Shown: positions 59,223 to 64,000 of the stretch, piece after piece
Numbering within the stretch: position 1 is the first letter of the stretch
Layout of the letters: each line of letters opens with the position of its first letter
Origin: Pseudomonadota bacterium
Lineage (GTDB): Bacteria; Pseudomonadota; Gammaproteobacteria; Steroidobacterales; Steroidobacteraceae
NCBI GenBank assembly: GCA_026398735.1
Contig: JAPLSH010000003.1
Span: 124,001 to 188,000, forward strand
Direction of reading: 5' to 3'
Length of the DNA stretch: 64,000 nt
The notes under the pieces: generated by a model
Seen by the model: only the letters and a program-made list of their open reading frames with translations
What the model was told of the DNA's origin: nothing
Database searches by the model: none
Translations under genes and position numbers: made by a program

Positions 59223-61712
59223 TTAAGGATCGCGCAATACGCCCAGCGGCGGTTCGCGTATCACGCGACGCGTGGAAGACCAGCCCATCAGACAGGCCAG
59301 CAACACGGCACCACCCACGCCGCCCAACCACAGACGCAAGTCCGGGCGATACGGCACATCGAGCAAATTGCTGGAGACCAACCAACCACCGGCGGTGGCA
59401 ATAGAGGCCGCCAGTAACCCGGACACCAGACCCAAGGCGCCAAACTCCACCAGCACACCTTGCAAGATAGTGGCCGAGCGTGCGCCCAAGGTACGCAGCA
59501 CGGCGCTTTCGTAGCGCCGCTCATCACGACTCGATTGCACGGCGGCCAGCAGCACTGTAAGTCCGGCCAGCAGCGTAAACAGAAACACACCCTGCACCGC
59601 CAACACGGCCTTGTCGATCATGGCGCGCAATTGATCAAACAGATCTTGCATGTCGAACACCGACACACTCGGATAAGCGCGCACCAATGCAGAGATCTTG
59701 GCAGCCTGAGCCGGCGGATACCGTGCGCTGGTCATCCAAGTCCCTGCTGTTGCATCGAGCAGCCCCGGGGCAAACACCAGAAAAAAGTTGGGCTGCAAGC
59801 TGTCCCATTTGACTTCCCGCACACTGGCCACAGTGACATCAAATGTTTCGCCGGCAATATCGAATCGCAATTGATCGCCCAGCTTCAGGCCTAACGCCTC
59901 CTGAAAGTCCACCGCCACAGAGACCAGCGGCTTGCCAGCATCGGCAGGCTCAAACCAACGCCCGGCGATCACCCGATTGCCCTCGCCCAGCTGCGCAGAC
60001 CAGCTGAGGTTTTGCTCGCGACGTGCGAAGCCGTCACCTCGTGGTGTGGGAAAGCTGCGTCCCTGCACCGGCTGTTCATTGATCGCCAACAGACGCCCTC
60101 GCACCATGGGCCACAGGCGCGAAGGCTCCGCACCGTCCGTCTTCAACTGCTGCACAAAGCCATCGCGCTTATCTGCAGGAATGTTGACGAAGAAAAAGTT
60201 GGGTGCGCTGGCTGGCAAGCTGGCGCGCCAGCTCTCGATCAAATCACCGCGGATCACCGCCAACAGCAGCAGCGCCGTCAGACCCAAACCAAACGCAATG
60301 ACCTGCACCACACTGCTACCGCGACGCCGCGCCAGATTGGCAATGCCATAGCGCCAGGCCACGCCCACACCGCCGCGCAGACGCCCGACGCTACGTACCA
60401 GTAACCACGCTGCAGCGGCCAACAACAACACACTGCCCGCCAGCCCCAGCGTGAACCAACCGGCCAGCGCCCAGTCACGGGTGACCTGCAAGATCATTGC
60501 AACGATGGCCAGCACTGCAGGTCCATAGGCCAGCGTCATCGCCGCTGCTGGTGCGTCCATGTCGCGCCGCAGAATGCGAATAGCAGGTACGCGTGCCAAC
60601 TGCAGCACAGGCGGCAGAGCGAAACCGCACAACAACAACACGGCAGCTGCAACGCCGGGCAACAACGGGCGCAAGGCCGGCGATGGCAACTGCACTGCCA
60701 ACAACGGTTGCAACAACTGTAGCAACCAGGCTTGCGCAAGCCATGCCATCAGAGAACCGAGCACGATTGCCAATGCCGCGATAAGCAGCAATTGAGCCAG
60801 GCTGAAGATGAACGCAAAGCGTCGGCTGGCCCCCAGCGTCTTGAGCAAAGCGACAACATCCAGATGCCGCTGCACATAGCGTCTTGCCGTCATCGCAACG
60901 GCCACTGCACCAAGCAACACACTGGCTAAGCTGGCAAGCAATAAAAATCGCGTGGCGCGGGTCGCAGCATTGGCCACTTCAGGGCTGGCCTCACGCAGAT
61001 CGCGCAGGCGTTCTGCCGGCTGCTTATTAGCTGCAATCCACAGGGCAAACTGGGCGACCTGTGACTCGTTGCCACCAAACAGCACCGCACGGCTGGCACG
61101 ACTGCCGGGCTGCAGCAGCTCAGTGGCTGCCAAATCCGCGTCGTTCATCAACAGAGACGGTGCCAATTCGGAAAATCCAGTGCCTTGATCGGGGCGTGAC
61201 ACCAGAATGCGTGTGATGCGCAGCTGCGCGCTGCCTACCGAGAGCAGATCACCGACTTGCGCGCCCAGCGCCACCGTAAGTCGCGAGTCGGCCCACAGTT
61301 CACCCGGCGCTGGAATACCGCGTACATCGCGAGGCGCACCATAGGGCGCATCGGTGACACGCACTGTGCCACGCAAGGGATAACCGTCGGCCACGGCATG
61401 CAGATTGGCCAGCTGAGTCACATCACCGTACAACACCACTGACAACATGGAGGTAATGCGCGATACCCGCATACCCTGCTGCAGTGCAGCCACTGCATAG
61501 TCTGCTGAAAGCGGTTGCGGCGATTGCAGGCGCAAGTCAGCACCTAGCACCTCGGTAGCTTGGGCACGCAGGCCGCGTTCGATGCGATCTACCAGCAAAC
61601 CCACACCACCCAGAGCGCCGACTGCCACAGTCAGCGCCAGCAGCAGCACGCCCAGTTCGCCAGAGCGCCACTGCCGCATCAACATGCGTAAACCGAGTCG
61701 GATGGCACGCAT
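59223..61712 (-). CDS. ybbP: ABC transporter permease, YbbP-like (FtsX family)
   Basis: The protein has 829 residues: an N-terminal transmembrane helix (SGELGVLLLALTVAVGALGG), a periplasmic MacB-like domain, and two FtsX-type membrane blocks (LLASLASVLLGAVAVAMTARR and LFTLLAGLTVLLAAVQSSRD). It works with YbbA at 61718; in E. coli the pair lies next to tesA as here. Substrate unknown, with lipid or lipoprotein handling suspected. ATG 61712 follows ybbA by 5 bases. Confidence 0.9.
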   Translation of the reverse strand: MRAIRLGLRMLMRQWRSGELGVLLLALTVAVGALGGVGLLVDRIERGLRAQATEVLGADLRLQSPQPLSADYAVAALQQGMRVSRITSMLSVVLYGDVTQLANLHAVADGYPLRGTVRVTDAPYGAPRDVRGIPAPGELWADSRLTVALGAQVGDLLSVGSAQLRITRILVSRPDQGTGFSELAPSLLMNDADLAATELLQPGSRASRAVLFGGNESQVAQFALWIAANKQPAERLRDLREASPEVANAATRATRFLLLASLASVLLGAVAVAMTARRYVQRHLDVVALLKTLGASRRFAFIFSLAQLLLIAALAIVLGSLMAWLAQAWLLQLLQPLLAVQLPSPALRPLLPGVAAAVLLLCGFALPPVLQLARVPAIRILRRDMDAPAAAMTLAYGPAVLAIVAMILQVTRDWALAGWFTLGLAGSVLLLAAAAWLLVRSVGRLRGGVGVAWRYGIANLARRRGSSVVQVIAFGLGLTALLLLAVIRGDLIESWRASLPASAPNFFFVNIPADKRDGFVQQLKTDGAEPSRLWPMVRGRLLAINEQPVQGRSFPTPRGDGFARREQNLSWSAQLGEGNRVIAGRWFEPADAGKPLVSVAVDFQEALGLKLGDQLRFDIAGETFDVTVASVREVKWDSLQPNFFLVFAPGLLDATAGTWMTSARYPPAQAAKISALVRAYPSVSVFDMQDLFDQLRAMIDKAVLAVQGVFLFTLLAGLTVLLAAVQSSRDERRYESAVLRTLGARSATILQGVLVEFGALGLVSGLLAASIATAGGWLVSSNLLDVPYRPDLRLWLGGVGGAVLLACLMGWSSTRRVIREPPLGVLRDP

Positions 61713-61717
61713 GCGAT

Positions 61718-62389
61718 TTAGTCCAGCCGGCCGGCGTGCAGCGTCAGTACCCGCTGGCAACGGGCCGCCAGCTGTGTGTCGTGAGTGACCAACACCAAGG
61801 TGGTGCCGGTTTCAGCGTTGAGCTCAAACAGCAGCTGACAGATAGCTTCGCCAGTCACTGTATCCAGGTTGCCAGTGGGTTCATCGGCAAACAACACAGG
61901 CGGTCGGGTGACCGTGGCTCGCGCCAACGCCACCCGTTGTTGCTCGCCACCAGAGAGTTGCCGCGGGTAATGGCCGGCACGCTCACCCAGGCCCACTCGC
62001 TGCAACATCGCCAGTGCCACAGCTCGGGCGTCGCCATGACCGGCCAGTTCCAGCGGCAACATGACGTTTTCCAGAGCGGTCAGCGCTGGCAACAAGTGAA
62101 AGGCCTGAAAAACGAAACCCACCCGCTCGGCACGCAATTGCGCCCGGGCATCCTCGTCCAGCGCTGTGATTTCGGTCCCGTCGATCCAGACCTGTCCGCT
62201 TGTTGGCAGGTCTAGGCCGGCCAACAATGCCAGCAAGGTGGACTTGCCAGCACCGGAGGCACCCACCAGCGCCACGGTTTCTCCTGCTTCGATTTGCAGT
62301 GAAACGCCATCGACAATGGTCAGCGATCCCCCGGGGCTGCTAACCTTGCGAGTCAAATCCTGCGCCTTGAGAACTATCTTGCGCGTCAT
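61718..62389 (-). CDS. ybbA: ABC transporter ATP-binding protein YbbA
   Basis: The protein has 223 residues. Walker [18 protein letters not shown], signature [14 protein letters not shown], Walker [13 protein letters not shown] and switch VLVTHD are intact; it is of the LolD/MacB class. Start [16 protein letters not shown] at 62389. Its first codons overlap the first codons of the divergent tesA gene on the other strand. Confidence 0.92.
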   Translation of the reverse strand: MTRKIVLKAQDLTRKVSSPGGSLTIVDGVSLQIEAGETVALVGASGAGKSTLLALLAGLDLPTSGQVWIDGTEITALDEDARAQLRAERVGFVFQAFHLLPALTALENVMLPLELAGHGDARAVALAMLQRVGLGERAGHYPRQLSGGEQQRVALARATVTRPPVLFADEPTGNLDTVTGEAICQLLFELNAETGTTLVLVTHDTQLAARCQRVLTLHAGRLD

Positions 62390-62999
62390 CGGGGTACTCG
62401 TCTTAGCTGTCGTGTTGTGCGGTGGCAGCGCTTTTGCAGCTGCACCGAACCCCACGATACTGGTGTTTGGTGACAGTCTCAGCGCCGGCTACGGTCTGGG
62501 CGACGCAGCCGCGTGGCCGCAGCTGCTGCAGCGCAAGCTGCAAGAGTCAGGTTACGGTGCAGCGGTGGTTAATGCCAGTGTCAGCGGCGAGACCACCAGC
62601 GGCGGCATTGCGCGACTGCCGCGCGCCTTGCAGCAGCACCGGCCGCAGCTGGTTATTTTGGAGCTGGGTGCCAACGACGGCCTGCGGGGTCTGCCGCTGA
62701 CCACCGTGAGGGACAACCTGCAGGCCATGATCAAGCTGACCCAAAAGGCAGGCGCCAAGGTGCTGCTGCTGGGCATTCAGCTGCCGCCCAACTATGGTCC
62801 GGCCTACAACACCCGTTTTACCGAGATGTTCACGCAGCTGGCTGCCACGCAGCGCGTTGCGCTGGTACCCATGCTGATGGAAGGTGTGGCCTTGCAAGAC
62901 CGTTACATGCAGGCTGATGGTCTGCACCCCAATGCTAGCGGCCAGCCTTTATTGCTGGCCAACGTCTGGCCGCGGCTGCAGCCGCTGCTGACCCGCTGA
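62367..62999 (+). CDS. tesA: Multifunctional acyl-CoA thioesterase/arylesterase TesA
   Basis: The protein has about 210 residues. A signal peptide ([20 protein letters not shown]) is followed by SGNH-hydrolase blocks: ILVFGDSLSAGYG (Ser), VSGETTSGG, ELGANDGLRG (Asn) and DGLHPNASGQ (Asp-His). Periplasmic hydrolase of acyl thioesters and small esters. No ATG is available; TTG 62367 or TTG 62379 are the best starts, neither with a strong ribosome site. It lies head-to-head with ybbA. Confidence 0.88.
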   Translation: MRTILRVIGVLVLAVVLCGGSAFAAAPNPTILVFGDSLSAGYGLGDAAAWPQLLQRKLQESGYGAAVVNASVSGETTSGGIARLPRALQQHRPQLVILELGANDGLRGLPLTTVRDNLQAMIKLTQKAGAKVLLLGIQLPPNYGPAYNTRFTEMFTQLAATQRVALVPMLMEGVALQDRYMQADGLHPNASGQPLLLANVWPRLQPLLTR

Positions 63000-63019
63000 C
63001 TGCGCACGGAGGACAGACC

Positions 63020-64000
63020 ATGGACAAAATCTGGCTCAAACACTACCCACCGGGCGTTCCCGCCGAGATAGACGTCAATCAATTCACGTCGCTGCGGCAT
63101 TTGGTAGAGCACAGCTTTGAACTGCACGCGCAGCGCGATGCCTACATCCTCATGGGCAAGCGGCTGCGCTACTGCGACATAGACCGGCTGTCGGCCTGTT
63201 TTGGCGCTTGGCTGCAGCAGCAGGGTTTTGTCAAAGGCGAGCGCATCGCCATCATGCTGCCCAACCTGCTGCAGTACCCGGTCGTCATGCTCGGCGCGCT
63301 GCGCGCCGGACTGGTCATCGTGAACACCAACCCGCTGTACACCGCCGACGAGCTGCGCCATCAGCTCATCGATTCCGGCGCTACTGCCATCGTCATCCTT
63401 GAAAACTTCTGCCATGTGCTGCAGCGCGTCATCGGTGAAACGCAGGTGCGTCGCGTCGTGGTCACTCAAGTGGGTGACCTGCTCGACTTTCCTAAGCGGC
63501 AATTAGTCAACGCAGTCCTGCGCTACGTCAAAAAGCAAATCCCTGCCTGGCAGATCAAGGGCGCACTGCGTTTGCCATCTGTACTGAATAGCGCGCGGGA
63601 TGCAGCCTTGGCGCCGGTGGATATCGGCCATGACGACTTGGCTTTTTTGCAATATACCGGCGGCACTACCGGTGTTTCCAAGGGCGCCATGCTCAGCCAC
63701 GGCAACATGGTCGCCAACGTGTTGCAGGCGCGCGCCTGGCACGAGCAAGTGCCTATTGCCCACGCCACCTACATCATTGCGCTGCCGCTGTATCACATCT
63801 TCTCGCTGACAGGGAACTGCCTGCTGTACATGTTGGTGGGCGGTTGCGGCGTGATGGTGCCCAACCCGCGCGACTTCAGCTCTTTTGTTAAAGAGCTCAT
63901 CAAACATCCGCCCAACACGCTCAATGGCGTCAACACGCTGTTCAATGCGTTGATGGACTCACCGGACTTCGGCCGCATCGACTTCAGCGGACTGGTAGCG
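63020..64000 (+). CDS. fadD: Long-chain fatty acid-CoA ligase, N-terminal part (runs off window)
   Basis: 327 codons are visible and the frame is open to the window end. MDKIWLKHYPPGVPAEIDVN is the typical FadD start, with the AMP-binding motif QYTGGTTGVSKGAMLSHGN at about 210. It activates fatty acids to acyl-CoA for beta-oxidation. GGAGG precedes ATG 63020, 20 bases after tesA. The C-terminal half is outside the window. Confidence 0.92.
   Translation, partial: MDKIWLKHYPPGVPAEIDVNQFTSLRHLVEHSFELHAQRDAYILMGKRLRYCDIDRLSACFGAWLQQQGFVKGERIAIMLPNLLQYPVVMLGALRAGLVIVNTNPLYTADELRHQLIDSGATAIVILENFCHVLQRVIGETQVRRVVVTQVGDLLDFPKRQLVNAVLRYVKKQIPAWQIKGALRLPSVLNSARDAALAPVDIGHDDLAFLQYTGGTTGVSKGAMLSHGNMVANVLQARAWHEQVPIAHATYIIALPLYHIFSLTGNCLLYMLVGGCGVMVPNPRDFSSFVKELIKHPPNTLNGVNTLFNALMDSPDFGRIDFSGLVA

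Noticed and set aside
1-64000. tRNA, rRNA, CRISPR arrays, insertion sequences, prophage
   Set aside because: No cloverleaf, repeat-spacer array, transposase or inverted-repeat ends were recognised on either strand by eye.

Overview
The window is about 64 kb of GC-rich, densely packed chromosome from a gammaproteobacterium. The evidence is gene order: dapF-DUF484-xerC, ubiE-ubiJ-ubiB, comM next to ubiK and a sigma54-driven glnK-amtB pair, plus tesA/ybbA/ybbP and bTHX. The mix of tannase-family esterases, DUF3237 and YHYH proteins would fit an environmental aerobe of the Nevskiales/Steroidobacterales type, but that placement is inference. I saw no rRNA, tRNA, CRISPR array, IS element or prophage. 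No gap without a gene exceeds 300 bases.

Layout. 1-7.7 kb is an accessory catabolic or exported-protein region: a truncated unknown protein, a small lipoprotein, a Rieske oxygenase, three exported hydrolases in a row (two tannase/feruloyl-esterase paralogues and an alpha/beta hydrolase), an exported DUF3237 protein and a Tat-exported Fe/Mn superoxide dismutase. 7.8-14.4 kb holds an fn3-PEBP-YHYH lipoprotein, an unknown exported protein, a broken tandem-voltage-sensor potassium channel, a PQQ-type sugar dehydrogenase and an exported amidohydrolase. 14.5-23.1 kb has membrane proteins (ExoD-like, Bax-inhibitor-1), a NhaR-like regulator divergent from a TerC-family protein, a glycosyltransferase, a second DUF3237 protein and the dTDP-rhamnose operon rfbBDAC. 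23.2-35 kb is core housekeeping: cytochrome c5-like protein, comM, ubiK, glnK-amtB, dapF, DUF484, xerC, bTHX, ubiE-ubiJ-ubiB.

34.9-43.95 kb on the minus strand is a complete trp operon, trpL-trpE-G-D-C-F-B-A. It runs without a break into an MFS exporter, a thioesterase-like protein and a GNAT acetyltransferase. Its leader has a 15-residue peptide with three consecutive Trp codons and mutually exclusive hairpins, which is classical attenuation. 44-47.9 kb holds yajQ, an FkbM methyltransferase, a glycosyltransferase, an exported unknown protein and a nitroreductase. 48-56.4 kb is a tightly coupled TetR-TolC-adaptor-RND pump-OxyR-photolyase cluster. 56.4-64 kb carries an acyl-CoA dehydrogenase, a LysR regulator, the ybbP/ybbA ABC system, tesA and the 5' part of fadD.

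Most notable: (1) a GlnK whose T-loop is missing in frame, next to an intact amtB and under clear NtrC/sigma54 sites; (2) a potassium channel with two voltage-sensor domains before one pore, disrupted by a frameshifting loss of S5; (3) a trp leader that appears leaderless, plus a trpE with no ATG/GTG/TTG start where homology demands one; (4) an fn3-PEBP-YHYH fusion lipoprotein; (5) an OxyR gene translationally coupled to an RND pump.
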